This document shows positions 22,936 to 35,479 of a DNA stretch of 64,000 nucleotides, piece after piece. The notes under the pieces are model-generated. The model was not told the DNA's origin. It was given only the letters and a program-made list of their open reading frames with translations, and searched no databases. Positions within the stretch are counted from its first letter, which is position 1, and the number at the start of each line of letters is the position of its first letter. Made by a program: the position numbers and the translations under genes. Source of the DNA: Hydractinia symbiolongicarpus (Eukaryota > Cnidaria > Hydrozoa > Anthoathecata > Hydractiniidae); contig NC_079875.1 in the NCBI RefSeq assembly GCF_029227915.1, positions 31,625,501 to 31,689,500 on the forward strand. Direction: 5' to 3'.

Positions 22936-24110
22936 ATGAAAAGGGTATTACGCCTATACAGATGTGTAACATGGTTTAACTGTACTAAGCTCTCCATTAG
23001 AATGTTTTGTGATGTTAAGCTCTCCTCTGTGCGCGTGGTTAGTAATCAAAAATCAAAATGGCGAAACATAGACGTGAATTTAAACACTATCGAGAATTAT
23101 ATTCTGAATGGAAAGTATCCAGAAGGGATGAAAGACAAAGGACTGAAAAGGAATTTTAAAAAAATCGTGTAAACATTTTTCAATTGTGGATGGTAATTTT
23201 ACATACAAACAAAATCGAAGGGTAATCTTTGAAGGTAAACAAAAGCAGAACATAATTCATGATGTCCATGAGGGAATAAACGAGAACCCTAGCATTGGTA
23301 GCGGTAGCATTGAGTGGGCATCGAGTTGTAGTTGATGTGTTTAATCTTCCAGAGGTGAATGGTTATAAACACTTAATTGATTACTTTTTAAAATGGTCGG
23401 AAGCCAAACCTGTCAAGGACAAAAGTGCTTCCATTGTCGCTAGATTTTTGTATGACGTGATGTGTCGCCACGGGTGCTTTAAGACCCAAATCAATGATCG
23501 AGGTAAAGAATTCGTAAAGGAGGTTTCAGATGCATTGCTCGAGTTAACAGGTACCGATCAACGAATAACTTTCAGCCTACCACCGACAATCGAATGGCCA
23601 ATGCGAGATACAAATAGAACAATAAAAGATTCATTAGTATATGTTTTGGAAGAGAATTCAAAAAAATAGCCTGACGTTATTGAAGGTGTTCTTTTCGCGC
23701 ACCGTGTAAGTATTCACTTCTCAACTAAATTTTCGCTATTTTTTACTGTACAACCGCCAACCCGCCCAACCGATTGATATCAAGTATAACCTAATCAAGG
23801 AATCTATCGAAACTGATTATCCCTATGATTTCGAAACATGTAGAGCATTTTTGAGTTCAAGTTCTAAAATTCGAGATGCAGCTCACAACGCAGCCAGCCA
23901 AAATATCAAAAAGGCCCAAAAGAAGCAGCAGAAAGCCTACGACAAACGACACAACAAACCAGAATTGACGTTACAAATTGAATCAAAGGTTACTTCGTCA
24001 GAATCTAAAACGGAAGGACAGAAAAGGTGGGAAGTTTAATTACAAATGGATCGGTCTATACACCATACAATCCATCCACATGGCGTGTGCGCACTTAGCA
24101 AATAGAAAGG
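22936..24110 (+). pseudogene. Decayed integrase of an integrase-type mobile element
   Basis: Three ORF pieces are in the order of one protein. At 23060-23280 is an IENYILNGKYPEG...KGLKRNF stretch plus FSIVDGNFTYKQ, resembling the N-terminal zinc-binding lead of KRBA2/Ginger or Ty3-type integrases. At 23295-23669 is the catalytic core, with VVVDVFNLP, NGYKHLIDYF and INDRGKEF, but the usual catalytic Glu region reads MRDTNRTIKD. At 23851-24039 is a NIKKAQKKQQKAYDKRHN tail. Frame breaks and a deletion of the HHCC-to-core segment show that it is dead. Which element family it belongs to is not decidable here. Confidence 0.65.
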
Positions 24111-24177
24111 AGTAACATTGAAGAACAAATACAATGTCAGTCTGCTGCTAAAATCATTTTATTCGAACGAAGAACTC

Positions 24178-24345
24178 GTTGAAGATCCCGTGTCTCAACC
24201 AACCAGAATCGTTGAAGATCCCGTGTCTCAACAACCAGAATCGTTGAAGATCCCGTGTCTCAACCAACCAGAATGGTTGAAGATCCCGTGTCTCAACCAA
24301 CCAGAATCATTGAACATATCGTGTCTCAACCAGTCGGGATCGTTG
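24178..24345. repeat. 33-bp coding-like minisatellite, about five copies
   Basis: GTTGAAGATCCCGTGTCTCA followed by ACCAACCAGAATC recurs about five times, with one copy 30 bp long. In one frame it reads VEDPVSQPTRI. It directly follows the integrase relic and may be its degenerate C-terminal repeat or a local expansion. Confidence 0.8.
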
Positions 24346-24710
24346 GATCTTACACAGTAAAGGCAACGAAAAATCTTTATCAACTTCCAAATAAAATAGT
24401 TTTAATGATTTTGGAACTAGCAACAGCAAACCAAGATGTAATCACGTATACCGCGTTATTAAATACAATCCATTGTCAAAGAAAAACAAAATGTTATTTT
24501 GCCTTGCGTATACCTTGATTTCTACGACGACGTACTCGAACGTCTCCCAAGGAGAAAAAATAAAATCAAAGTTAGCGTAAATAAACTGTCAAGGCATTTC
24601 GACCTTGGTAGTGGTGCAATCGACGCTGTTCGCACATCAATTCGAAACAAGAATTGGAAGTCAGATTGGTTGGTTTATAGTTATTATTTATATAGTGTTT
24701 TGGAGGAAAA

Positions 24711-24748
24711 AGCTGGTAGTGAATACTACACAGTATTCACTACCAGCT
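24711..24748. repeat. Perfect 17-bp hairpin with 4-base loop
   Basis: AGCTGGTAGTGAATACT at 24711-24727 is followed by ACAC and by its exact reverse complement at 24732-24748. It lies at the start of a hAT relic. Confidence 0.9.
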
Positions 24749-25322
24749 GTAATGTTAATTAATTCTTTAAAAGATTGCATTAGAGACAATATTGACACTT
24801 ATTATGAAAAATGGTTTTTACTTGCAGAGGAATTAGCTCAAAAAGTAAACATAACAGTTAGTGTTCCTCGAACTGCTAAAAGACAAGTACACAGGCCAAA
24901 TTATACTTATTCTGATGTTTCAGATTACTTTAAAAAGGCCATAACTATCCCTCTTATTGACCATGTGATTTCTGAGCTAAACGATCGATTTGATCATTCT
25001 GTGACTGCATGTCATGGTCTAGTGATCATACCATCCAAACTTTTACAACTCCTTGCATATGAAAAAAAACACTCTTCTAAATTGCCATGGATAAATCAAT
25101 TTGACACATTTGTAAATTTCTATTTTAACGACTTTCCCAACCCTTTAAATATTCTAAATGAGCTAGAGGTGGGGGTAACCTTTGGCAAAAGATGGAAAAA
25201 GAAAATCCTGAATCCATTCCAAACTCCATTGAAGCTACTCTTAAAGCTTTCCCTCGTGCAGATGGAGTCTTTAGCAACATAGAGGTGGCCCCAGGGGCGG
25301 ATTCAGTGTACGTCAGCGCCAT
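24749..25322 (+). pseudogene. hAT-type transposase C-terminal relic
   Basis: The frame from 24749 reads RDNIDTYYEKWFLLAEEL, then PRTAKRQVHRPNYTYSDV, YFKKAITIPLIDHVISELNDRF and LVIIPSKL. This order matches the C-terminal half of hAT transposases of the ZMYM/THAP12-like group. A frameshift near 25165 moves the rest to another frame (ENPESIPNSIEATLKAFP, GVFSNIEV). The hAT dimerisation end is missing, and the frame stops near 25338. The N-terminal half is absent or unrecognisable. Confidence 0.65.
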
Positions 25323-25890
25323 CACGCGACTGACATAATTTTTACTAGAAATCGTAACAAATAATAGGGTGCTCAGATTCCGCAGGCCCTGCGACCGTTG
25401 AGCTTTATTTTAAGGTCCTTCCTCTTCTGTGACTGAGTTGATAAATACGGCAAAAAGCGACTGACATCCGAAGGAATTTCATGCAAATTGATTGGCTTTG
25501 CCGGCCGAAATAACGTATTCGGATTGGTTTACAAAAACCTGACTGTTTTGACCCATATTTACGGTATTCGAGGTGCGATTCAGCCTGTATTTTCTTATAG
25601 TTATTAGAACTTTTATAAACCGATACCGTGTAAGTAAAATTTCGGACCAAACGAAAGCAATTAGTGTCTTTTTTTCGGACCAAATGAAAGCAATCAAAGG
25701 CTTTTCGGACCAAATGAAAGCATGCAAGACTAATAAGCAACCAGGCATGGTGACTCATGACACGTGTGCTGCAATGAGATGCAATATTTTTTTTAATGTG
25801 CAAGAAATATACGTAAAGTTATTACATTAAATCTTTAAGTCTTTATGTCAAAAATATAATTACAGTTGCTTATAGATATTGGAACATATG

Positions 25891-25913
25891 TAGCTAGCTA
25901 GCTAGCTAGCTAG
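25891..25913. repeat. (TAGC)n microsatellite
   Basis: TAGC is repeated without interruption for 23 bases. Confidence 0.9.
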
Positions 25914-26289
25914 AAATTTCAATGCAGAGTGGGTTATTTTTTAAAGTTGTTGTTGTTGACCAAAAACTTGAGAGTTCTGCAATTGCTTTATGATAAGAAG
26001 ATAATGCTTTATTATTCTTGTTATCTTAAACACTTGTAATATATAGCTAATAAAAGCACCACCAAACTTTCATATGAAAAATCCTTTTTATACTAAATTT
26101 TCAATTTTCACAAAATAGGCCCAGAGCACACGTAGACTGATAATAACTTCCTGCAGATGTTAATAGCTTACTACTTGGATATATCATCTTAGGAATTATG
26201 ACATTAGTACAAGTCTGTGAATTTTAAAAAAAAAATTAATATATAATTCCTAACCTAACCTAAAGTGTCAATTTTATGTGGGTAGTATA

Positions 26290-26600
26290 AAGAAGCATAC
26301 TTTTTGCTAATGGTAAAAATCCAATAACTAGTGCAAAAATTAAAACAATGGCTTAAAACTTGATATGGTATAGTTTTAGACCAGATCAATGAAAGAGAGC
26401 CCAATATACATTGACCTATCATTGTAGTTTTTAATTATTTTAATTTAGGCATTTTCGGGGACTCCGATAAGGCATTTTTTACAGCATATCTGTTTTAACA
26501 CAGATACAAGTGCAAAAACCATTAAAAGCAATTTTTTTGATTGAAATAAGTTAGATAGGAATTGATAAAACTAATTTAAGCCCAATTTTTTTTAACCAGT
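26290..26600. repeat. Dispersed repeat with a relative at 60760-61080
   Basis: Both stretches share, in order, AAAAATTAAAA/GAAATAATG, TTTTTAGACCAG, TTTTTAATT, GGCATTTT..GGGA(C/G)(T/A)C and CAGCATAT blocks. No coding potential in either. Confidence 0.5.
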
Positions 26601-27289
26601 CCAAAGAAATTGTAAAGTACCGGAATGTTCAACTTAAATTATGTTTGTACAAAATCATGATTACGACAATTGATAAACTTTTTGTTTGTCTTTTATTTAT
26701 TATGTTATCAATTGAATAATATTTGAGCAAACACATTTTGCAGAATAAGCAGTGACCAACCAAAAGGGTGCATATATGTTTTATTCTGTAGCGCTACATC
26801 CGACATGTTGTATAATAATATTTATTCCATCTTACATATGATGACGCCTCTTTGTACAATTAAACTGGTGTAACACAATAGAATTTGTGGGGAATGAAGC
26901 TGTTTTTACTTGTACTTGGTTTAGTTTGTTTTAGTAGACTAGTTGCGGTAGCATGGCTATTACTCTGAACAGAGAAAAATTTTGCGATCTTTTGCCAAAT
27001 ACTTTAACATCAAAACCCAAAATTCCTATTTTTCTAGCTGTGGTGCAAAGTGCTAAGTTGAACCTGTATTTACATCATTAAATGCTAAAAATACTTATGC
27101 TCAGGTTCATATTCTGTTTTGTCTGCAAGGTGTTGATGAAGGATGTGATGATAATTTTAAAGCCATCAATTTTTGTAATTCTGGTTAAAACAATTCTAAA
27201 AAATAAAAGCAAAACACCTTTTTTTGAATAAGCTTACTGCGCATAAATGTCTTTTTTCTTTCTTTATGTTTTTTATAAGGAACCTGGCG

Positions 27290-27710
27290 AAGGGTCTAGT
27301 TCTAAAAGTTTCTTATTTGTAGGCTGAAATTCCATGTTTTTAGTTCCAAAGGTTTCTTATTTAGTTTCTTAATTTTCCTAGTAAAATAAGGGTTTCTGAT
27401 ATCACATAAATAGCTAGTTCTAAAAGTTTCTTTAATTTTTGGACTAGTTGGTTCTTAAAATAAAAAACATAGACTCTTTTATTAAAAGTTTTTAACAACA
27501 CATGGTTTACTGTGGTGTGTATTATTCCCATTGGGAACTTAGGTACAGTAACGTAATAAAACTACTTACTCCCTAGTGATGATTGTAACATCTTTAATTA
27601 ATTGTAAGAATTAGTTGGAAACAAGTTTCTTATTTCAGAAATAGACATAAAATGTAGTAGTAAAAGTTTCTTAATTTTTGAAGATTCTACATGTAGGTTT
27701 CTTATAAACA
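27290..27710. repeat. Cluster of AGTTTCTTAT motifs
   Basis: At least seven (A/G)GTTTCTTA(T/A) cores are spaced irregularly by 20-190 bases. A smaller group occurs at 16128-16215. It looks like a degenerate interspersed repeat with no coding content. Confidence 0.5.
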
Positions 27711-28599
27711 TCTATGTAATAATACGCTAAGTGTGTCCGTCTGTCTGTGACAGGCAAAGTTGATATCGTCATTTTCCTTTGATATTGCCGAAAAAAATCT
27801 TTGATGTTGCCGAAAAAAATATGTCTTCTTTGTCGTGAAAAGCCGCGAGTTTTGTGTGGTTTGTTAAATGAAGTTCTAGCACAAAGTAACGGAAATTGTG
27901 TTTGCAAAGAAGATGGCTGTCCTTTTTAAGCATTTGTCTTCTCTTGCCTTCAAAATAAATCTTTACAAAAGCATTTAAAAAGGGGCATGGTATATAAATG
28001 AAGTATAGAAAGGTTTCTGTAAGGTTTGTTTATGTTTTTTAAAGTTTTGATGATATTATTGATGCGAGACATGTTTGTTAGCTAGCATCAACCACACCAA
28101 CAACAACTAGCTAGGTAGCTAGGAATTTATAAATATGTAGCCATGTTCTTTATAACTAGCTAAGTGTCCAGTTTATATTTAAGTGACCAGCTATTAGCTG
28201 CTGTAGCTACCTTATGTTAGCTTCAGTTTTATGTTGCTTTTTACATGTAAGCTAATCTTAGTGGTCTTTGCTAAGAATGTGACTGTAACTTATTTTAATT
28301 GACATTTTAAGCTTAAATTAACAAGCCACAACAACTTTTAAAAAAGTTTACATAAAATTTAAGAAGAGTTTAAGGACTGTTTTTAAGCAAACAATGTATT
28401 TTTCACAATTTGTGTATGCAAATAATGTATTTTTCACATTTTGTGTAACTAAACTTATATAGCTACATCGGTTACATGCAATATGACGAAACGATTTTTA
28501 TTTAACATGTAGTAATTCTGGTACCTTAAGTGTAGTGATTTTTGTTGTTCTAGATGTTCTGACTAAAATGTTTTTGTTTATGGCATTTTGTCTCAATTA

Positions 28600-29990
28600 A
28601 GAAAAGTTTCAACTTTTTTGAGGGAGTACAACACCGAAAAAACTTTTGTTTTTTTATATTTTGTATAAATTCTTACTGGGCAGGACTCTGTACAACATAC
28701 CGAAATGACTGATCCCTCTCTATTTATAAATTTGATGCGTTCCAAATCACAGTTTTTTGAAATTTTGGGTAATATTTAATGAGTACAAGATGCAATATTG
28801 ATTTTTGTTGAATCAGAAGTATTTCCTACAACCATTCTTTTTTTACACTTTTGTGGAGAAAAAGTGTATGCAATATCATCAGAATAACTGATTTTGTTGC
28901 AAACTGTTTTTCTTTTTCGCATTTTGGATTGAAATATTGTTATAAAGGGCATATATCAATAGACATATATATACCAAAATAATTAAATTCTGCAAACTTT
29001 GATTTTGTCGTTCACCTTTCATCTTTTATATTTTGATTAAACTTTTGAGGAAAACCATAGGAAATTATTTAGAATTTGTATTTTGTGTTGCAAATTTAGT
29101 GCAAAAATTTAACTGTTGTGAGGGAGGACCATATGCAATTATATATACTAAAAATAATAATTTGATATTCTACAAGTTGTATTTTTGTATGCACTTAAAT
29201 GACTGCTTTTTCTGAGTTGAATTTGATGGGTTTCATATCAATTTTGTGGAAGATTTTATGGCTGAAGACAACATAGAACATGCCAATTGAACTGATTTTT
29301 ATTTATATTTTGATTTGCTCCTCATAAACCTTTGTGTTCTACATTTATTGTAAACTTTTGTGAGGAAGGACTATATATATATACAATGTTTTCAAAATAA
29401 TGATTTTTGTTGATTTGAAATTTACTCCTTGCTCATTGCTTTTTCGACATTTCAGGTTAAAATGTTTGTTAAAGTTAGTACGGATCATTAGACAAAAAAT
29501 TGTTTTGTTAACCGGTTAATTTTTACATTTTGTGCATATTTTTGCGGGAGAGGATGGTATGCAACCGAATAAATGATTTTTCAAAGTTTAACTTCTTGTT
29601 TTTAGGTGTTTTGTGTTTGCTTAAGTTTGGCTTTTTGATATTGCTCAGGTTGTATTGTTGTATAAGCATTTAGGGAAAAGACAATGTTTAAAATGCGTAA
29701 AGAACTTATTTCATAGATCTGTGCTTACTGTTGCAAGCCTTTCTTTTCGACACTTCAGATTAAAATATTAAAGGTTTTCAACATAATCACATAATAAGAT
29801 GTATACATATTTGAGATATGTGTTATTTCTGACATTATTATTATTGTTGTCGTAACTGTCTGGGTTGTGACTGTCAATGTTGTAACTTTCTACTAACTAG
29901 ATTTTACACCTTGCACGCCGTTGTTTTTCATATTTTGTCTGAAGTTTTGTTGGGAGGATTTCATGCAATTTGACATTTGATATTTTGTGT
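28600..29990. repeat. Degenerate tandem-like repeat region
   Basis: The block ACTTTTGTGAGGGAGGACCATATGCAAT recurs in decayed form near 28610, 28850, 29035, 29115, 29245, 29355, 29545 and 29960, each time among ATTTTGT and GATTTTTGTTG blocks. Spacing varies between about 80 and 400 bp. The ORF at 29033-29215 lies within it and is not supported. Confidence 0.45.
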
Positions 29991-30106
29991 TAGATTTTAA
30001 GAACTTTTTTGTTAAATTATGACTTATATACTTTCTTTTTATGCATTTTCAGATTATTTTTTTTAGTAAAAGGCATATTCAATATACTGAAATATTTGCT
30101 GATGTC

Positions 30107-30448
30107 ATCAAAGATATATGATCCTATACATTTTCTTGATCATCGTTTCAAGGTCTATACGATGAAGGTAACAGGAATATAAATTTCTGAAAAATTTTTT
30201 TGCGTTTTAACGGGCCATTGCTGACGTCAGCAAAATTTTAAAACCCTTTTATGTCTTTTGTTGTTCGTAGAAAAGTTATGATCCTATATTATTTTAATCA
30301 GCGTTTCAACCTCTACGTTACAGGCAACGAATAAACTAAATTTCGCCAATTTTTTTTTTTTTTGGATTTGCAATGCTGACGACAGCAAACCAACATTTTC
30401 AATGTCCTATTGCCTAAGTGGATTTCTCCACGGGTCTTTATCGACTAG
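30107..30448 (+). mobile_element. Helitron-like element, 3' part, copy 2
   Basis: Collinear with the last half of copy 1: TTGATCATCGTTTCAAGGTC, CCATTGCTGACGTCAGCAAA, GGCAACGAATAAACTAAA, then the GTGGATTTCTCCAC hairpin and CGACTAG followed by T at 30448/30449. The 5' part of copy 1 is not found, so this copy is truncated or a shorter subfamily. Confidence 0.65.
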
Positions 30449-31815
30449 TAATTAAACAATTCTGATCTAGAACAAATTTTGCTTTAAATAGGATGCCAAT
30501 ATTCTTTGCCACCTTTTCTTCTAAAATATTTATATGTTCTCTCCAAGTAACATTTTCATCAAGAATAACTCCTAAAAATTTCATGGATTGTGCTCTTTTT
30601 ATACTTACATTATTAATAGATAAATCAGGAAACTTCAATGGCATATCATCTTTTTTATTGTGCCTGTGAAAAAGTGTGTACTTTGTTTTAGAAATATTTA
30701 GGGACAGTCTGTTTGCCTTAAACCATTCTGCCAGCTTAGAGAGTTCATAATTGACTGTGCGAAATAATGTTTTTATATCTTTATGTGCATAAAACAGATT
30801 TGTATCATCTGCAAATAAAATTGAATGTAAAATATTCGAAGCTTTGTTTAAATCATTTACATATATAAGGAATAAGAGTGGTCCTAATATGGAACCTTGT
30901 GGAACTCCACAGATGATTGTGTTGTATTTTGTACTTCCACCGTTAAAGGAAATGTACTGTTTTCTATTGGATAAATAACTTTCAAACCAGCGAATGTTGG
31001 AATTGTGGATACCATAGTTTTTGCGTTTTTCTAGTAGAATTTTGTGATCTACGGTGTCAATTGCTTTGCTTAGATCTATATAAAGTTCTAGCATGTACAT
31101 GTTTTCGTCAAACGCTTTTGATATTTCATTAACAAGTTTAACTATTGCATGATCAGTATAATGACCTGCTTGAAAGCCAAATTGATTGTCGTATAAAACA
31201 TAATTAGCAGTTAAAAAAGTGTAAAATCTATTGTACATTATGCGTTCTAGTATTTTTGAGAAACATGGAAGAACCGATATTGGTCTATAATTAGATACAT
31301 TAGTCATTTCGTATGTTTTATATACTGGTAGAACTCTTGCAATTTTAAGTTTTTCAGGAAAATATCCTTGCAGCAGGGAAAAGGTTAAATATATGCATTA
31401 GTGGAATTTTTATAGCATTTTTTGATTGCTTAACAACGTTACTATTTACGTCATCAAAACCTGGACTTTTATTTGATTGTAGTGAGTCGATCGCTTTGAA
31501 TAATTCATTTTCACTTAGTTCGTTATTTCCCATTTGTGTGTTATTAACAGTGAGAAAGGATTTAAACCTCAAATTGCTAGGTTCAATCTGAGATGCCAGA
31601 TTTGAACCCACTTTTACAAAAAAATCATTAAGCTCCTCAGCTATTAGACACTTGTTCTTGATTTTATTTCCATCAATATTCAACCTTTTTGAAGTTTTTC
31701 TTTGCTTAGTTTTGTTTCACCCATTACTTCATTGATTATACTCCAAGTTTTCTTCGCATCGTTTTCATGTTTATTTATCAGTCCACTATAGTAAAATTTC
31801 TTGGAGCGCCTCATT
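30449..31815 (-). pseudogene. LINE reverse transcriptase remnant (CR1/jockey type)
   Basis: The minus strand reads the end of the endonuclease-RT linker (about 31815-31690), RT finger region (31683-31354) and RT palm (31307-30450). Landmarks are NYRPISVLPCFSKILERI, DLSKAIDTVDHKIL, VPQGSILGPLLFLIYVNDL and the catalytic FADDTNLF. A one-base shift near 31372 and another near 31684 break the frame. The copy lacks ORF1, endonuclease and everything after the thumb. Its downstream edge coincides exactly with the CTAG/T end of the Helitron-like element. Confidence 0.85.
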
Positions 31816-32398
31816 TTATATGTCCCTGTTATGTATAGTATTAGTTGTTAAAGAAGATCAAAACATCATGAAGAAAGAAACATTTAATTCACCTACTAGC
31901 TATATTGTTCTGCTAATCAATCAAGCGGTTAACAGACCTGTGTCATCTATTACAATTCTCACTACTAGAAATTGTTCCACTGAAATGTTTTCGGTTTTCT
32001 ATAGAAATCCTAACTAGCTGGAATAATATAAAAATAATCCATATAATCAAAATTTTACGTTTCACTCTTGATTTTCTGCCAGTTTTTATTCAAAACGTTT
32101 CCCGAATAAATCTAGACGCGAAAGTCTTAATTTCACGGTTCTTACGTTACCGCGAGACAAGGCTGCACATTGCATTATACAGGCCATAAATGCAACATCT
32201 CAAGGAAAATCATTTAAAATTTATAAAAGGTGTAATTATTAATTATTAAAGGTGAAAAACATTCAAAAAAATTTGTTTCTCAGCCTCTTACTTCGCTTGT
32301 TCAATGTTTGTGTTATTATCGTAGAATTATAATTAGAATGTTGTGAACATATTTTCCAACTTTCATTAAATATGGTAACATTGTATTCGTGTACGAAA
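31816..32398. other. Intergenic spacer, nothing recognised
   Basis: Lies between the LINE remnant and the stop codon of the gamma-glutamyltransferase gene. It contains one short ORF (31820-32017) without features and no canonical AATAAA close to the GGT stop. Confidence 0.4.
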
Positions 32399-34739
32399 TT
32401 AATATCCAGCTGCCACACCTTCTTTTCTGGGATCAGATTTCGCGTAAATTTTCCCACCGTCAACATATATACCTTGAACTATAGCATTAAGACTGGATTG
32501 TAGAATTCTGTGATTCTTTTTTTTCAATCCCTCCACAATATCGTCGGAGAGGAGGTACCCTTTTTCATTTCGAATGTATTCTGGAAAAAATGCGTGTTGC
32601 GGACGAGCATCTTCCACAGCCGAAGTTAGATTGTACGAAAGCATCAACTTCTTGATGATAACCTAAAAAAGGAGTTAGAATGTTAAAAAGAAAGTTATGA
32701 CAGCAAGCAATGCAATTAAAAATTTTTCGATGACTACAACCTAATTTTTAGACACTTCTTATCTCATTATTTCTTCCAGATAAATTTGCTTAACTATAAA
32801 GACCTCTTTGGAAGGACACTGAGTAATAATATAGCGCTAATTAATAATGCTTTATGCTTTGACGCAAAACTGCATCTTTATCAACTAAAATTGACGGACA
32901 GGTCGATGAAAGAGGTCCAGCACCGGGAGCATTATATAATGGCGTTGGATATTTATCACCGTAAGTGGAGTTTAAGAAAAAATCAGCTAGTTCGTTGTTG
33001 TATATAATACCAGTTTTCATTGATCGAAATTTTGCGCCAAACCTAGGAAGGAGGAACTTTAACTATGCTATTCAAGCAATGAAAAAAGTGAATTTTTACT
33101 AAAGTGAAGTATAACATTATTAATATCGATAAAGACATACAGATAAAAAATCATGATTGTTTCACTGGATGTGAAAGTTACTTTATTGCATGTTAAAGTA
33201 GCAGGTGGTACGTAAAAATGCAATGTGACAAAATCAATTTTTTTTAAAATAAAATTAAAAAAACAAACTTGAATGCCTGCTGAAAATTCATAAAAACAGA
33301 CGAATAATTAGTGAGCCATTCGTAAATAATACTTAAGAAGATTATTTACCGTTGTCTTAATTTAAAAGAATCAAGTTAATGGTAAGAACCGCATTTCTTG
33401 AAAAATATAAATTGAAATTTCTACAAACTATGCGGGTTTAGGCATCAAGAGATTAAACAAAAATTTAAATAAAAAAGACATACGCAAAATTGATCGTATC
33501 CGTAGCTGATACAGCATTCCCATCTTTATCAATCACTGAAACATGTGTAGTACCATCGTCTTCAGTTGTCGTAAAAAATTGATCGTAATAACTATTTTTT
33601 TGCGTGGAAGTGTCATTCACTTTCATACGATTCATTTCAGCCTTCGCTAGACTTATTATGTCTTCTTTCATCTGAAATACAACGCACGCGATTATACTTT
33701 CATTAAATAGGAGAGTAGAAGTTAAAAATGCGATAAATTGTTTAAGGAGTGAAAATAAAAACTTCCACCGCAAAAATATGTAGAAAATCAACTGAATGTT
33801 TACCTTATCGAATTCGGTTTTATTTTCAACAGGTACTTTATCGGGATCACCAAGATGTGGACGTTTCGAATAGCTAAATTTAAAACTTTCCACAATTCTG
33901 TGATATGTTAACACTTTCTCATCAACAGTGTCCAAATATGATGCGTTGAACTTATACCCTATGAAAATGTAAGGAAATGCAACCAAACTAATACACTTTG
34001 GCACTAGGAAAAAAAAGAAACACCTCAGTTAGTTGCTATTGTCTGTCTCGTATTAATTTTTTCCTATGACCGTAACCATGTTTTATTTGCGGTTACAGGC
34101 ACAGTTGTTATTTTTTTAACCTCCCGAACAGTTACACAAACCAAGCTGTAACCTGGAGAGTGCAATGAAAGTTGAAAATTGATGCTTTCTGCAACATATC
34201 GTTAATTCTTGTGTAAGCCATATTTTACTACATTGACGCGATCACATTTTAAGATGAGAAAACAGAAAGTTGCAAGGAGTTTTTTTATCTTATTTACTCA
34301 GGTAACGAGACTGGATACTCTGATGAATTAAAAGAAATCCCTTTTCTCGTAGTCGCAAACGTTAAAAAGTTTTGTTGTTGTTTTATTTAGCAATGCCGTA
34401 ATACACAACCCATAAATAAATAATAAAATCACACCTTTTACCATATTTAAGATGTGTATTAAAACAGAACCACCTCCTGGCAAAGGAGTTGTATGAAGTG
34501 TCAATCCATTCAATGTTGTGGTTGTAGGTACTTTCTCTAAAACTTTGTAATTTTTTAAATCGTTCGCCGTCATGTTACCATTATTGCTGTTGACATCACT
34601 TAAAAATGACTTCGAGATATTTCCTGTGTAAAAATCTTCTGGATAGTCTTTAAGTATTCGGAGTGTATCAGCATATTTCTTGTTAACAATAATATCTCCC
34701 GCCTTTTTGAAAGTACCATCTTCTTTTACTAGAATTTCT
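32399..34739 (-). CDS. Gamma-glutamyltransferase, 5'-truncated
   Basis: Exons: 34435-34739, 33804-33958, 33484-33671, 32871-33042, 32399-32662, joined in phase. GGT cleaves the gamma-glutamyl bond of glutathione, usually as a self-processed membrane ectoenzyme. Landmarks are GDIIVNKKYADTL and YPEDFYTGNI, PLPGGGSVLIHILNMVKGY, YHRIVESFKFSYSKRPHLGDP, the processing/nucleophile block DDGTTHVSVID (Thr codon at 33549-33551), DTINFAFGAKFRS, TGIIYNNELADFF, PLSSTCPSI, SAVEDARPQH and SDPRKEGVAAGY before the stop. The N-terminal half, with the substrate-binding Arg, is not seen up to the next gene. The segment that should carry GG-x-GG between the fourth and fifth exons is also not seen. The first Asp of the usual MDDF is Ala. 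Either exons are missed or lost, or this is a degenerating copy. Confidence 0.8.
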
Positions 34740-35479
34740 CTAGAAAAAAACACGGTTCGCCCGTGTTACATATTACGGTCACCATTATGTGTAACTTTGG
34801 CCCAAATTTGCAATTCGGTTACTATTTTGCATAAAACTCTAGTTTTAATATAAGAGAGTACGGGAAATAAAAATACAGAGATTGTTTAAAAGATAACCTC
34901 ATTTCTTACGCAATGTCATGCAAGGAAAGTTTAGCCTAGAATTCAAGCAGGGATAATAAAACTTTAATCTGTATTTACGATTTACATTTATTTTATTCTT
35001 CCCCTTGCATTGACATCAAAAATACATATTCTTCGTTTAGTTTGCGTTTCAGTATTTCTCGATATTTCGTTCTGTATCTGTAAAACAATAAACAATTCTT
35101 CTAATCTTCAACGAGCATAGAATATTATGCACGACATAAAATTTCTATCAAGAAAATAAAAACGAAAAATATAACTGTCCGAATCTAAAGAGATGTATTT
35201 AAAATCTCCAAAAATATCACGATAAAAATTGTATACAAACCTACAGAAAATGTGGAGTCTATTCCTTTGAAGCCTTGTTGTTGTCGCTTGCATCACAAAA
35301 ACATTGAAAATGTGTATTAGGGGGTCAAAAAGTTAATAAAGTATTCTTAGAAAAGTTTTGAACTTATATTTTACAAAAATAAATTTAAACAAAAGAATAT
35401 AAGGTTTATATTCAGTGCAGTGATTTTTGTTTTATTTTATTTCAAAATCGAATAAAAAACACAGATATCTCTAGGTTAC

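Noticed and set aside
35000-35293. Possible two-exon small gene (ATG at 35293, acceptor near 35080, stop near 34999)
   Set aside because: Phase fits, but the product would be under 50 residues, with no domain and only one junction as support. It also does not match the missing GGT N-terminus.
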